Below, piece after piece: positions 19,512 through 35,232 of a DNA stretch of 38,552 nt (positions within the stretch are counted from its first letter, which is position 1; each line of letters opens with the position of its first letter). The notes beneath the pieces are model-generated. The model had not been told where the DNA came from and searched no databases. It was given only the letters and a program-made list of their open reading frames with translations. Origin of the DNA: Leptospira adleri (GTDB lineage: Bacteria; Spirochaetota; Leptospiria; Leptospirales; Leptospiraceae); assembly GCF_002811985.1 (NCBI RefSeq), contig NZ_NPDU01000041.1:1-38552 (forward strand), written 5' to 3'. Both the position numbers and the translations under genes were made by a program.

Positions 19512-21368
19512 ATGCGTTCCAAACTTCGATCCATTCTTCCTTTGATCCTAAGTTTTCCCTTCCTTACGGGTCTTCAGGCCGAGGATAAATTATTTACCGG
19601 AAAAATTCTTCAATTCGGGAAATTGTTGAGTACGGAGAACGCATTCATCCCGATCGAGTCGAACGAAATCACCGCGGAACTTTCCAAACTCAACGATAAG
19701 ACCGTTCGAATTCTTTGCAGCATGAAGGGTTCTACGTGCAACCCGATCCGTTACGAAATCTATCCGTTTCTCAGCTCGAACGAAATCAAACCTTGGACGA
19801 TCAAAAAAATTCCGGACTACGTAAATCATAATATCTTCGCGTTCAATCCTACGGCTTCACCCGATGGAAAATATCTCTTTTGGACCGCTTACATCAAACG
19901 GGGAAAATCCGGAACTCAGAAGATATGGTATTCCAAACTCGACGAAAGAGGATTTTGGGAAGACGGAAAAGAGATGGGTTCTCCTCTGAACAACGAGATG
20001 CCTTCGGCGGTGATCTCCGCTCTTCCCGGAGGAAACGAACTTTTCGTCTTCGGAACGTTCGGCGAAAAAGAATTGTTGGACGAACTCGGCAAAGAATTCG
20101 AATCCAAGGGAGAAGTCGCCGCACGTTCTTCCAAGAACTCGAACGAATATAGAAAAAAAATCGAGGAACTCAGAAACGAATACGACGACAAGACGAGAGA
20201 GATCACAAGAAGAGTTCCCCTCTACAAAAGTTTTAAAGAAAAGGGTTCCTGGTCTAAACCGAGTATATTAAAATTTCCTGATTTTTATAATCTCTACAGA
20301 AAGAAAAACGATTCAAGTCAGGAAGTCTTCGGAGGTTCCACTCTTTCCTCTTCCGGAAGAATTTTGATTTATTCTTCTCAACATAAGGACGCCAAAGGAA
20401 AGCTCGATCTTTACGTGAGTAAAATGTTATCCGATGGAACCTTTCCTCTCGGAATGAACTTGGGCGAGGTGATCAACTCCGAACATGAAGAGATGGCTCC
20501 GTTTCTAGCAAGCGACGATCGAACTCTTTACTTTTCCAGCGACGGACAAAAAGGACTTTCCATTTATATGACAAGAAGAATCGGAGATGGCTGGGACCAA
20601 TGGACCAAACCTACCGAAGTTTCCGAAAATTTAAAAGGCGTGAATTTCTTCTCCATTCCCGCGAACAGCGACTGGGCTTATATCAGCAAAGAAGGCCAGT
20701 TATTTATGGCGTATCTTCCGAAAGAAATGCGTCCAGATAAGGTCGTCGTGGTCAACGGCAAGGTGGTCGATACGGAAGGAAATCCTCTTTCGGCGGACAT
20801 ACATTATGAATCTTTAAAGTCTCACGAAAAAATAGGAAGTGCGAAAAGCGATCCTTCAACGGGTAACTTTTCGATAGTTCTTCCCTTCGGCGAAAACTAC
20901 GGTTTTTATGCGCAGAAAAAAGGATATCTTCCCGTTTCCCAGAATCTAAATCTGAGTTCTCGGAAATCAATTCCCGAAAACGTGGAGGTCGTTTTGCAGC
21001 TGCCTCCGATCCAAGAACGGGGAACGATTCAAATCAATAATTTATTTTTTGAATCGAAAAGTTTTCAGATCGCTCCCGAATCCGCTCCCGAACTCGACAG
21101 ACTCGCGGAAATCGTAAAAGAAAATCCGGAAATCGAAATTCAGATCGAAGGCCACACGGACAACGTCGGTAAGAAAAAAGACAATCTTCTTCTTTCCGAA
21201 AAACGCGCGTTAGCCGTCGCAGAATATCTTTCCAAAAAACACTCGATCCCGATGCGAAGAATTCAGACTCGCGGCTTTGGAGACGGCGTTCCTTTGTATA
21301 AAAACGATTCGGACGAAGGACGTCGTAAGAATCGAAGAGTGAACTTCACGATTTTGAAAAAGAAATGA
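19512..21368 (+). CDS. Propeller - regulatory-like domain - OmpA-domain envelope protein
   Basis: A 618-residue exported protein. A signal peptide (residues 1-23, ending LQA) is followed by a PD40/WD40-like beta-propeller (about 30-410, interrupted by a charged coiled coil at 190-250), a carboxypeptidase-regulatory-like beta-sandwich (about 415-495, VNGKVVDTEGNPL), and a C-terminal OmpA domain (500-618) with FESKSF, EGHTDNVG and GRRKNRRV, the Asp and Arg that bind diaminopimelate. It probably anchors to peptidoglycan in the periplasm. I use the ATG at 19512, with GAAGG 9 bases upstream; a TTG at 19485 would add nine residues ahead of the signal peptide. It is followed by an 830-base gap. Confidence 0.92.
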   Translation: MRSKLRSILPLILSFPFLTGLQAEDKLFTGKILQFGKLLSTENAFIPIESNEITAELSKLNDKTVRILCSMKGSTCNPIRYEIYPFLSSNEIKPWTIKKIPDYVNHNIFAFNPTASPDGKYLFWTAYIKRGKSGTQKIWYSKLDERGFWEDGKEMGSPLNNEMPSAVISALPGGNELFVFGTFGEKELLDELGKEFESKGEVAARSSKNSNEYRKKIEELRNEYDDKTREITRRVPLYKSFKEKGSWSKPSILKFPDFYNLYRKKNDSSQEVFGGSTLSSSGRILIYSSQHKDAKGKLDLYVSKMLSDGTFPLGMNLGEVINSEHEEMAPFLASDDRTLYFSSDGQKGLSIYMTRRIGDGWDQWTKPTEVSENLKGVNFFSIPANSDWAYISKEGQLFMAYLPKEMRPDKVVVVNGKVVDTEGNPLSADIHYESLKSHEKIGSAKSDPSTGNFSIVLPFGENYGFYAQKKGYLPVSQNLNLSSRKSIPENVEVVLQLPPIQERGTIQINNLFFESKSFQIAPESAPELDRLAEIVKENPEIEIQIEGHTDNVGKKKDNLLLSEKRALAVAEYLSKKHSIPMRRIQTRGFGDGVPLYKNDSDEGRRKNRRVNFTILKKK

Positions 21369-21384
21369 GGCAACGCGATTTCCG

Positions 21385-21404
21385 CTGAACGGAAAACCGT
21401 TCGG
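21385..21404 (+). terminator. Stem-loop just after the OmpA-domain gene
   Basis: CTGAACGG and CCGTTCGG pair (one G-T wobble) around an AAAA loop, 17 bases past the stop codon. No T run follows, so it may be a Rho-dependent end or an RNA-stabilising hairpin rather than a true intrinsic terminator. Confidence 0.35.
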
Positions 21405-21442
21405 GTGGATCGAATTGCTTGCCAATTATAAACGGGAACCGC

Positions 21443-22047
21443 GGGAGTTCCCACAGATTCTGTCTCTTACGAAACCTATTGAATTTTGAACCGACTTATC
21501 GTTGTTAAACTTGCGTATGAGTTCCTACTTTTTTAGGGTTTTGAGAGCGTTTTAAATTTTGTCTTATCAAAATTTTTTTTTGCGGAGTTCCCGCGTTGAT
21601 TTTTCTTTCAAAGGATCCGCCTCTTAGAGTCGCTTTATAGGAGATCCTACAAAAGTTTAATTTCAATTTCACATTTTCCCCGGAGAGGCGGCTGGAGCGA
21701 ATTGAAGTGAAGCCTTTCTTCGAGATTTGATTTTTGATAGAGTTCCCACACTCGTTCTCGGATCAAAATAAATGTTTTTCGAAGGATTGGTTTTACGGAA
21801 TGGAAAATAGTAGGAACTCCTATTTTTTAAAAAGAAAAGCCTGAGTTTCTTAGCGACCGAACTATAACTCAAAAAGAATCCCCTCAATATTTCCAAAACG
21901 AGTCTCGTTTTGCTATCTCAGACGCCACCGGAGTTCCGACCGCAATCCGTTTTTAGAAAGAAATCCGGGTATTTCATGGGAGTTCCCACACCGATTTTCA
22001 GGACTCAATATAAACCGAATGAAAAACATACCGGTCGGAGTTCCGAC
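21443..22047. repeat. Cluster of nine GGAGTTCC-core palindromes
   Basis: Nine sites with the core GGAGTTCC (or its complement GGAACTCC, or a near variant) start near 21443, 21515, 21582, 21638, 21739, 21811, 21929, 21978 and 22034, about every 75 bases. Flanking bases differ from copy to copy but stay paired: GGGA-GT-TCCC, TAGGA-GA-TCCTA, TAGGA-AC-TCCTA, GTCGGA-GT-TCCGAC. The copy near 21739 has lost its left arm. The pairing of changing arms suggests selection on a palindrome, DNA or RNA, not on a fixed sequence. The sites fill most of the 830-base gap before the penicillin-binding protein gene. Confidence 0.75.
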
Positions 22048-22189
22048 AAAAACCCTTTCTTCAGAATTCATTTGACAAATTTCAAAATCCGGGTTCGGGG
22101 CAAAATCGGAAACCAGTTCGAAAGAATTCTAATACTTTACAAAGATTCAACGGTTTCTATTGTCTTTCTCTGAGATCAATAGAGATATA

Positions 22190-22193
22190 GAGG
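22190..22193 (+). promoter_or_regulatory. Ribosome-binding site fixing the PBP start
   Basis: GAGG lies 5 bases before the ATG at 22199. The alternative TTG at 22160, which would add 13 residues, has no such site. Confidence 0.7.
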
Positions 22194-22198
22194 AAACG

Positions 22199-28063
<5,865 letters not shown>

Positions 28064-28066
28064 ATT

Positions 28067-28080
28067 TTAGAATATTCTAA
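28067..28080. repeat. Perfect 14-bp palindrome between msbA and lpxK
   Basis: TTAGAATATTCTAA is a perfect 7+7 palindrome in the 24-base space between the msbA stop and the lpxK start. It resembles Fur/PerR-type boxes but lacks their usual central base. It could be an operator, a weak hairpin that sets lpxK translation, or chance. Confidence 0.4.
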
Positions 28081-28087
28081 TTTACTT

Positions 28088-29119
<1,032 letters not shown>

Positions 29120-29381
29120 GAACGATTCTTCGAAAATGAAATCCTTCGTATTTGATCGACTTTCAACTCCTTCTCTTCATTTTTAAAATAGAATTTCGAA
29201 ACTTTTGCAAATTATAGATTTTTGTTTTTATAACAAACGTAACCTTAATTTCCAAGAACGATTCCGCTTCTTTGGAAAGATCTTTTTCTTTCTAAATCGA
29301 TCCCTAAAAAGTTAAATCGAATTGCAGGATTTAAGCGATGTGTTAAGATTCCCCGATACCGGTTTTAACCCGACTTCAAAT

Positions 29382-30707
29382 ATGAAAAAAATTATTTCCT
29401 TACTGTTAGCAGTGTTTCTTTCCGCAAATTTATCTCTTCGTAGCGAAACGATTCTTCTCAAGTCCGGAGAAAAATTGGAAGGTTCGATCGTAGCCCAAGA
29501 CAAGGAATCCGTGACCGTCAAACTCGCGGACGGCAACACGAAAGTTTTTCCGAAGTCGGCGATTCGAAAAGTTTCCTTTGCGAAGACATCGGAACCGTCT
29601 TCTCCAAAAAAAGAGCCGCAGGTTTCGGAAAAGGAAAAGAAAATCAAAGAGGAAAAAGAACTCGCGGAAAAACAAAAACAGGAAGAGGAGAAGCTCAAAG
29701 CCAAAGAAGAAAAACTCAAAAATAGAGAGGAACAACTTTCCAAGGCCAAACGACATTACCTGGAAGGTTCCTTCGGAGTCGGAAGCGGCGAAAGTCAATC
29801 GGAGCTCCGTCCTTTCTTTCAAACCGTTCAGTTTGCGGGACTTCTTTTTAGCAGCGGCGGTCAAGCCGAACTGCAATCCACTCCTTACAAAAGTAAAAAT
29901 CACAGTTCGACAACTCGGTTGTATTACGCCTGGAACCGATTTACCTTTGAGATCCGCGGAACGGAAGCTAAGGGAAATTTGGACGTCGGCGGCTTTCAAA
30001 CTCTTTCTTACGGAGGTGGAAGCGGTTCCTCTTCTTCCACTCCCGACAAAACCGCGAATATTCTTTTAGGAAACGGCGAGACGAAGTTTCAAAAAATTTC
30101 TTCCAGGGTCGGCTTTACTCCTTATCCGCATCCGGTTTTAGATCTTCAAATTTTGGGAGGGGTGGAAAGAATCTGGACGAAGACCTCTCAAGAAGTCGAT
30201 AGTCTCGGAGGAATCACCGCCACGGGAATCAATCCCAACCGGGTGAGTTACCGGGAAACGAGCAATCCGTTCAAAGGTTATAGTTTTGGAATCGGATTCG
30301 AATGGAAATTTTTGGAAAGGTTCGCTCTTCAAGGACAGATCTTACGTTTGGATATGCAGGGCCCGTCCTCATTCCGAAGCAACGAATTTAGATTAGAAGC
30401 CGCTCCGTTCAAATACAATCAATTCGGCCTGGACTATCAATGGAAATCCACAGGAACCGAAGTGAACGTGAAATTCTCCGCGAAGATCAAAGGTGATCTG
30501 AGCTTATTTGTGGAAGCGAGCAATATGACCCTGAAAAACAAATTACAATCAGGTTATATAACCGAAAACGAAGGCGGGGGAAATTCGGATCCGTCCCAAA
30601 TCTTACTGAAAGTTTTCGCGCCTCAGATTTTGATCCCGATCTTATTGGATTCAAAAACGGTTCTAACCTACGTCCAGGTGGGCGCAAATTATCGTTTTAA
30701 TTTTTGA
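29382..30707 (+). CDS. Outer-membrane beta-barrel protein with coiled-coil N-terminal region
   Basis: A 441-residue exported protein. A signal peptide (1-21) is followed by a small beta domain (22-66, ETILLKSGEKLEGSIV..VTVKLADGNTKVFPKSAI) of a type common in Leptospira, then a Lys/Glu-rich coiled coil (about 75-122, EEKELAEKQKQEEEKLK), then about 300 residues with alternating beta-barrel pattern ending in YRFNF, the aromatic C-terminus recognised by the BAM machine. It is likely an outer-membrane protein with a periplasmic coiled coil; function unknown. I use the ATG at 29382, which gives the signal peptide; a TTG at 29322 would add 20 residues before it. Its end overlaps the convergent cdd1-like gene by 19 bases. 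Confidence 0.82.
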   Translation: MKKIISLLLAVFLSANLSLRSETILLKSGEKLEGSIVAQDKESVTVKLADGNTKVFPKSAIRKVSFAKTSEPSSPKKEPQVSEKEKKIKEEKELAEKQKQEEEKLKAKEEKLKNREEQLSKAKRHYLEGSFGVGSGESQSELRPFFQTVQFAGLLFSSGGQAELQSTPYKSKNHSSTTRLYYAWNRFTFEIRGTEAKGNLDVGGFQTLSYGGGSGSSSSTPDKTANILLGNGETKFQKISSRVGFTPYPHPVLDLQILGGVERIWTKTSQEVDSLGGITATGINPNRVSYRETSNPFKGYSFGIGFEWKFLERFALQGQILRLDMQGPSSFRSNEFRLEAAPFKYNQFGLDYQWKSTGTEVNVKFSAKIKGDLSLFVEASNMTLKNKLQSGYITENEGGGNSDPSQILLKVFAPQILIPILLDSKTVLTYVQVGANYRFNF

Positions 30708-31018
30708 GCCGGAACGGAATCTTTCCAGTTCCACCATTTTAACTTTTCCGAATTAGGACGTTTTGTGTTCAGAGCGTAATGGACGCAACGGAAGACGTAG
30801 AGCATACAACGATCGACGTGTCCTCCGTGGAATTCGCAGATCTGAGAGTAGAGTTTTTCCGGATCTTTCGATTTGATTTCATCCAAACTCCGAAAGCCTA
30901 GATTCCAATAGTCCATTGCTATGGACTTGCCCACTCCCGGAAGAGTTTGAAATTCTTTTAGAATATCGGATTGTTCCATATAATCCATATTGGATTTTGA
31001 ATATTCTTTTTTGTTCAT
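30689..31018 (-). CDS. Cdd1 (pathogenicity locus) family helix-hairpin-helix protein
   Basis: A 109-residue protein. A helix-hairpin-helix segment (LPGVGKSIAMDYWNLG) is followed by the family-typical FRSLDEIKSKDPEKLY, a Cys- and His-containing CEFHGGHVDRCMLYVFRC and KWWNWK near the C-terminus. The family is named for a Clostridioides difficile pathogenicity-locus neighbour; the HhH motif suggests DNA binding, but no role is established. The start ATG (31016-31018) overlaps the thiF-like stop codon as ATGA, so translation is coupled; the GTG at 31030 is a less likely start. It is the last gene of the HEAT-thiF-cdd1 operon. Confidence 0.88.
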   Translation of the reverse strand: MNKKEYSKSNMDYMEQSDILKEFQTLPGVGKSIAMDYWNLGFRSLDEIKSKDPEKLYSQICEFHGGHVDRCMLYVFRCVHYALNTKRPNSEKLKWWNWKDSVPAQKLKR

Positions 31019-31776
31019 ATACCAGAGCACGCCTTACAGTCGGATCTTTTCAAAAGAGAAACCTTATGGAAATTCATTGACTTTGCTTCCAATTGAAGAA
31101 TCGATCCGAAAACTCCCGGAGATTCTTCGTTTACCAATCCCAATAAGAATTTAACCGCCTCCGTCGCCTGAATACTTCCGATAATTCCCGCCATACTTCC
31201 GATGACGCCCGCCTCGGAACAACTTGGGATCGCGTTGGATGGAGGAAGGGTTTCGTAGATACAACGATAACAGGGATCGATTCCGGGACGAATTCCTAAA
31301 ACCATTCCGTCGAAACGAAGAATCCCCGCGATGATCAAAGGAATCTTCAGTCCACAAGCGACGTCGTTGACCAAAAACTTTGTTTCGAAGTTATCGGAAC
31401 CCTCTAAAATTAAGTCGCTGTCTTTTAGGAGATTCTCCGCATTCTCTTCTTGGATACGAAGAGGAAAAGATTCGATTTCGATAAAAGGATTCAGTTCTTG
31501 AATTCTTTGTTTTGCCGTTTCCGATTTGGAGGCGCCGATCTCGGAATGTTTGAAAAGAATCTGTCTCTGAAGATTGGTCGTATCGATGATATCCGAATCT
31601 AAGATTCGAATCTTTCCAACTCCGGCGGCGGCGAGATAAAAGAGAACGGGGGAACCCAATCCTCCGGCGCCGATCACCGTAACGCGGGAGGATTTGAGAG
31701 TTTCTTGGCCCTTACGTTTGACCTCATCCAGAAGAATGTTCCGCGAATAACGGCTGATTTCCGGAGGGGTCAACAA
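31015..31776 (-). CDS. ThiF/MoeB-family E1-like adenylyltransferase
   Basis: A 253-residue E1-like enzyme. SRYSRNILL at the N-terminus, the ATP loop VIGAGGLGSP, the Arg-containing DTTNLQRQILF, and CSEAGVIGSMAGIIGSIQATEAVKFLLG near the C-terminus are family hallmarks. Two CxxC pairs (CYRC and CKAC) should bind the structural zinc. It adenylates the C-terminal Gly of a ubiquitin-like sulfur carrier (ThiS or MoaD); no such carrier gene lies nearby, so thiamine and molybdopterin roles cannot be told apart. The start is TTG, 15 bases after the HEAT-protein stop, with no Shine-Dalgarno; coupling from upstream is likely. It overlaps the cdd1-like gene by 4 bases. Confidence 0.93.
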   Translation of the reverse strand: MLTPPEISRYSRNILLDEVKRKGQETLKSSRVTVIGAGGLGSPVLFYLAAAGVGKIRILDSDIIDTTNLQRQILFKHSEIGASKSETAKQRIQELNPFIEIESFPLRIQEENAENLLKDSDLILEGSDNFETKFLVNDVACGLKIPLIIAGILRFDGMVLGIRPGIDPCYRCIYETLPPSNAIPSCSEAGVIGSMAGIIGSIQATEAVKFLLGLVNEESPGVFGSILQLEAKSMNFHKVSLLKRSDCKACSGI

Positions 31777-31791
31777 GGGTTTTTAGGAAGA

Positions 31792-32265
31792 TTAGAGTTT
31801 GAGTTTCTTTTTGATAAGATCCAAGAAATCGGAAACGTATTCGTCTCCTCTGCGATTCTTATCCGCAAATTCGAAAGCCTCTTTTGTGGAATCTTCCAGT
31901 TTTTCATTTTTTGTAGTGATGTTCAGAAGAGAGGCTAACGACGCGTAGACGATGTCGCCGTTTTCGGAAGAGATGATCTTATTTTTGAGAGCGATCGTAG
32001 TATCTCCCGGTTCGGCGATTTTTCCAAGAGCGATAGCGGCCGCGGTTGCGATTTTAGGTTCGTTGTTGCGGTTGAGAAGGTTGATGAGTTCCGGAATCGC
32101 CGATTTCTCTTTTCCTTTTCCAAGAGCCACGGCGGATTCGTATTTTTCGCTGTCGGAGCCGGAAGAAAGAGTTTTGATATGTTCGTCGGTCGATTTTTCC
32201 GCGAGAAGGGCTCCGGAGGTAAAGAAAACAACGAATGCAAGAATTAGAAGAGAACGAAATTTCAT
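31792..32265 (-). CDS. Exported HEAT-repeat protein
   Basis: A 157-residue protein with a signal peptide (residues 1-21, ending ALLA). Residues 30-125 contain three HEAT/PBS-lyase-like helical repeats (YESAVALGKGKEKSAIPELINLL, then PKIATAAAIALGKIAEPG), a scaffold for protein-protein binding. The chosen ATG has AAGGAG 6 bases upstream; a longer open frame to 32418 lacks such a site and would bury the signal peptide. It is the first gene of the HEAT-thiF-cdd1 operon, an odd partnership because it is exported while the E1-like enzyme is cytoplasmic. Confidence 0.85.
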   Translation of the reverse strand: MKFRSLLILAFVVFFTSGALLAEKSTDEHIKTLSSGSDSEKYESAVALGKGKEKSAIPELINLLNRNNEPKIATAAAIALGKIAEPGDTTIALKNKIISSENGDIVYASLASLLNITTKNEKLEDSTKEAFEFADKNRRGDEYVSDFLDLIKKKLKL

Positions 32266-32691
32266 GAGGGACTCCTTTCCCTCGGAAGAATCGCTTCCGG
32301 AAACGGAATCGTCAATCGAAAATTGGTGTTCGGTTCGACTCGGGAATTTGAAGGAAAACCGGTCCGTCGGAAATACGACAACTCCTCCGTGAAAGTCGCG
32401 CGCCCTGACAAAACTCAATGCGCCGCACTCTATGGATCGTGACGCAGGGCGAAAGGTGCCGGCGGGAAGAAACGCGAAATTTTCTCTACCACGGAATTCA
32501 GCTTTTCACAAGGAAAAATCTTTCTGTAGGAACTCCCGCAGAGAAATCGCACGTTCAAAGGAAGGAGGAATTTTAGAAAAAATCCTTTCCTCAATTTTCT
32601 TTTCAATTATTTGTCCAGATCGATCTTTTTTCCGGCTATACTATTCAAAACCGAAGTTTGAAAATTCGCAATCGTTAAAGGACGTCTTTCT
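32266..32691. promoter_or_regulatory. Divergent intergenic region, HEAT-thiF-cdd1 operon / M48 protease
   Basis: This 426-base gap should contain promoters for both directions. It has a GC-rich patch with CGCCCTG (32401-32407) repeated inverted as CAGGGCG (32445-32451), and one GGAACTCC-type half palindrome at 32526-32539. No coding frame is supported. Confidence 0.45.
32526..32539. repeat. GGAACTCC-type degenerate palindrome
   Basis: GTAGGAACTCCCGC is a copy of the dispersed GGAGTTCC palindrome in reverse orientation. Its inner GGA-AC-TCC arms pair; the outer bases do not. Confidence 0.5.
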
Positions 32692-35007
32692 ATGGAAACA
32701 ATCTCTCCGATCAGTCAAATCCCCTCCGAACTCACGGGATTGAATCAAGCGCACAAACGAAATCTCTGGTTGACCGTGCTCGGGCTTGTCTTCTTTGTTC
32801 TCGTCTATCTTTCCCTGAGTGGATGGTTTGCCTGGGCGTCTTATTCTTTTATCCGCCACGGACTTTCGGGAGCGGGTCCTGAATTGTATTCTTGGATCGC
32901 TGGAATCGGTTCCGGATTGATCTCCTTATTTATGATCAAGGCATTGTTCTTTGTAAAAAAGGGAAGTATGGGGGACGAATACGAAATCACGGAAAAAGAC
33001 CAACCCCAACTCTTTCAATTTCTCTACCAATTGGCGGACGAAACCGGAGCGCCCAGACCGCACCGCGTATTTCTTTCTCCTCAAGTCAACGCCTGCGTCT
33101 TTTACGATCTTTCCATGCTCAATTTTTTCTTTCCTTCCAAGAAGAATCTCGAAATCGGACTCGCGCTTGTAAACGTTCTGAGCATCAGCGAATTGAAAGC
33201 CGTCCTAGCTCATGAGTTCGGACACTTTGCCCAAAAGAGTATGGCCGTTGGGAATTGGGTCTATATCGCTCAACAAATTGCGGCTCACTTGATAGCAAGA
33301 CGAGACGCGCTCGACGATTTTCTTCGTTCGGTTTCGCGCTTCGATATTCGAGTCGCTTGGATCGGATGGATTCTACGTTTGGTGATTTGGTCCCTCCGAT
33401 CCGCTATGGAATCTTTTTTTAACCTGGTCGTCCTCGCACAAAGAGCCCTCTCGAGAGAAATGGAATTTCAAGCCGATTTAGTCGCGGTCTCCGTGACCGG
33501 AAGCGACGCGTTGATTCACGCCTTGCATAAATTACAAGCGGCCGACGAAGCCTGGGAAACTACTCAAGGTTTTATCATGGATCATATAAGAATGGGAAAA
33601 GCCGCAAAGGATATCTTCCCGATCCATTCCAAGGTCATCGATCATTCTCGAAAAATTTGGAACAACCCTCACTACGGAAAAGCGCCCGAACTACCGAGCG
33701 AAAACCCCGAAAAACACCGGGTTTTTACTTCGGAGATCGCTCAACCTCCTCGGATGTGGGCGACTCATCCTTACAATCACGAAAGAGAAGCCAACGCGAA
33801 GAAAAGATACGTTCCGAAATCCATGGACGATCGGAGCGGTTGGCTGGTATTCGACGACGCGGATTCCTTAAGAGAGAAATTTACGGAACGTGTTCTTTCC
33901 GGTTTTAAAACGGAATTCAAGCACGATCCTGAAATCCTAACGTCCGTCGACGAATTCTACAAAAAGGAATATCTCAACAGCGATTATAAAGGAACTTACT
34001 TGGGAAGATCTTTTGTGCGTTATGCGTCTTCTCCGAAAGAATTCTATGCTTATCCGGTAAATTCTCCGAAGGAAGAACTCGAAAATCTTTATCCTCGAAA
34101 TTTGTCTGAACAACTCGAAAGACTTCGATCTCTGGAAAAGGAAAAAAATTTGCTTACCGGTTTGCAGGAAGGCTACTACACTCCTTCCGACGGAATCATC
34201 CGCTTTCGGGGAGAAGAATTAAAAAAGAGAGAACTTCCTGCGGCGATCAAAAGTCTGGAAGAAGATTGTAAGGAAGTCCAAAACCTTCTCTTCGACCATG
34301 ATAAAAGATGTCGTTCGGTTCACAGAAAAGCCGCAGAAGAAATCGGAATGGGTTGGCCGGAATACTTGCAGGGCTTGCTCGAAGTTCTTCACTACGCGGA
34401 CCACGCAAGAGCCAATATCGAAGACAGCAGAGCGCTTTTGAATAACGTATATTCCGTAGTTACCGCTGATCGTCACGTAAGCGGCGCGGAACTTACCCGT
34501 CTTGTCTCGGCCGGAAATCAGGTGTTCGACGCACTCGCCGAGGTTCACAAACATAAGGAAAATATAATATTAGGATCCGAACTCCTCGAAGACTTGGAAC
34601 TGAAAGATTGGTCCTCCGCTTTTAGCAAATTCGAATTCACTCGGGCCACCGAGGACAATATGCAAAAATGGTTAGAGGTGGTGGATTCTTGGATCGACGA
34701 GGCATTGGGCGCCCTCTCAGCGCTCAAACACGCAAGTCTGGAAAGGTTACTGATCGCAGAATCAAAAGTTGCCGAAAAAATTCGCAACGGCCGATCCAAG
34801 TTAGAACCCGCGCCCAAACCTTCGCAAGTCGTATCGGAATATTCCACCTTAACTCCCGGGAAAGAACGCGAATTGCAGAAACGCCTCGATCTCTGGGATC
34901 GATTTCAAACTGCGGACGGACTTGTCCCCGGGATTTTGCGTTTTACGGTCGCCACCGGAATTTTGGGCGCGGCCTTATATCTGACGAGTTTCGCGGTCTT
35001 TCGTTAA
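32692..35007 (+). CDS. Large M48-family membrane metalloprotease
   Basis: A 771-residue membrane protein. Two transmembrane segments (about 27-50 and 65-85) precede the zinc-protease core: HEFGH at 174-178 and the third ligand Glu in MEFQAD near 258, as in HtpX-type M48 enzymes. Two further hydrophobic stretches lie at about 222-245, and the C-terminus ends in a membrane helix (about 750-768). At more than twice the length of HtpX, its large C-terminal half is mostly helical and of unknown role. It probably degrades or processes misfolded membrane proteins. AAGGA lies 9 bases before the ATG. It appears to stand alone. Confidence 0.9.
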   Translation: METISPISQIPSELTGLNQAHKRNLWLTVLGLVFFVLVYLSLSGWFAWASYSFIRHGLSGAGPELYSWIAGIGSGLISLFMIKALFFVKKGSMGDEYEITEKDQPQLFQFLYQLADETGAPRPHRVFLSPQVNACVFYDLSMLNFFFPSKKNLEIGLALVNVLSISELKAVLAHEFGHFAQKSMAVGNWVYIAQQIAAHLIARRDALDDFLRSVSRFDIRVAWIGWILRLVIWSLRSAMESFFNLVVLAQRALSREMEFQADLVAVSVTGSDALIHALHKLQAADEAWETTQGFIMDHIRMGKAAKDIFPIHSKVIDHSRKIWNNPHYGKAPELPSENPEKHRVFTSEIAQPPRMWATHPYNHEREANAKKRYVPKSMDDRSGWLVFDDADSLREKFTERVLSGFKTEFKHDPEILTSVDEFYKKEYLNSDYKGTYLGRSFVRYASSPKEFYAYPVNSPKEELENLYPRNLSEQLERLRSLEKEKNLLTGLQEGYYTPSDGIIRFRGEELKKRELPAAIKSLEEDCKEVQNLLFDHDKRCRSVHRKAAEEIGMGWPEYLQGLLEVLHYADHARANIEDSRALLNNVYSVVTADRHVSGAELTRLVSAGNQVFDALAEVHKHKENIILGSELLEDLELKDWSSAFSKFEFTRATEDNMQKWLEVVDSWIDEALGALSALKHASLERLLIAESKVAEKIRNGRSKLEPAPKPSQVVSEYSTLTPGKERELQKRLDLWDRFQTADGLVPGILRFTVATGILGAALYLTSFAVFR

Positions 35008-35232
35008 ATTTGCAAAAACGATTCCGGGTAATTGGAGAATTCGGATTCTACTTTCGATACGTTGTATGCCTTTATAAAAGTTTAAGAATTCGAAGAAAAA
35101 ATTTTCTAAATTCCGCTGGTTTGTACTTTTCGGAAAAAAGGTTTCTCGGAAAAGAATCAAAGTCCCACCAATCACCTAACCCGCAATTTGGAAAAACGAT
35201 TTGGGATCAACCGGAGCCCAATCGAAATTTTA

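Noticed and set aside
21443..22047. CRISPR array as explanation of the regular repeats
   Set aside because: Repeats are only 10-14 bases, vary between copies, occur in both orientations with uneven spacing, and no cas genes are present.
21910..22173. 87-codon open frame in the palindrome-rich gap
   Set aside because: It is built from the repeats themselves, has no start signal and ends next to the real PBP start.
30689..32265. CBASS/Cap2-like antiphage operon
   Set aside because: The E1-like enzyme is a plain ThiF/MoeB type; there is no nucleotidyltransferase, E2 or JAB protein and no effector.
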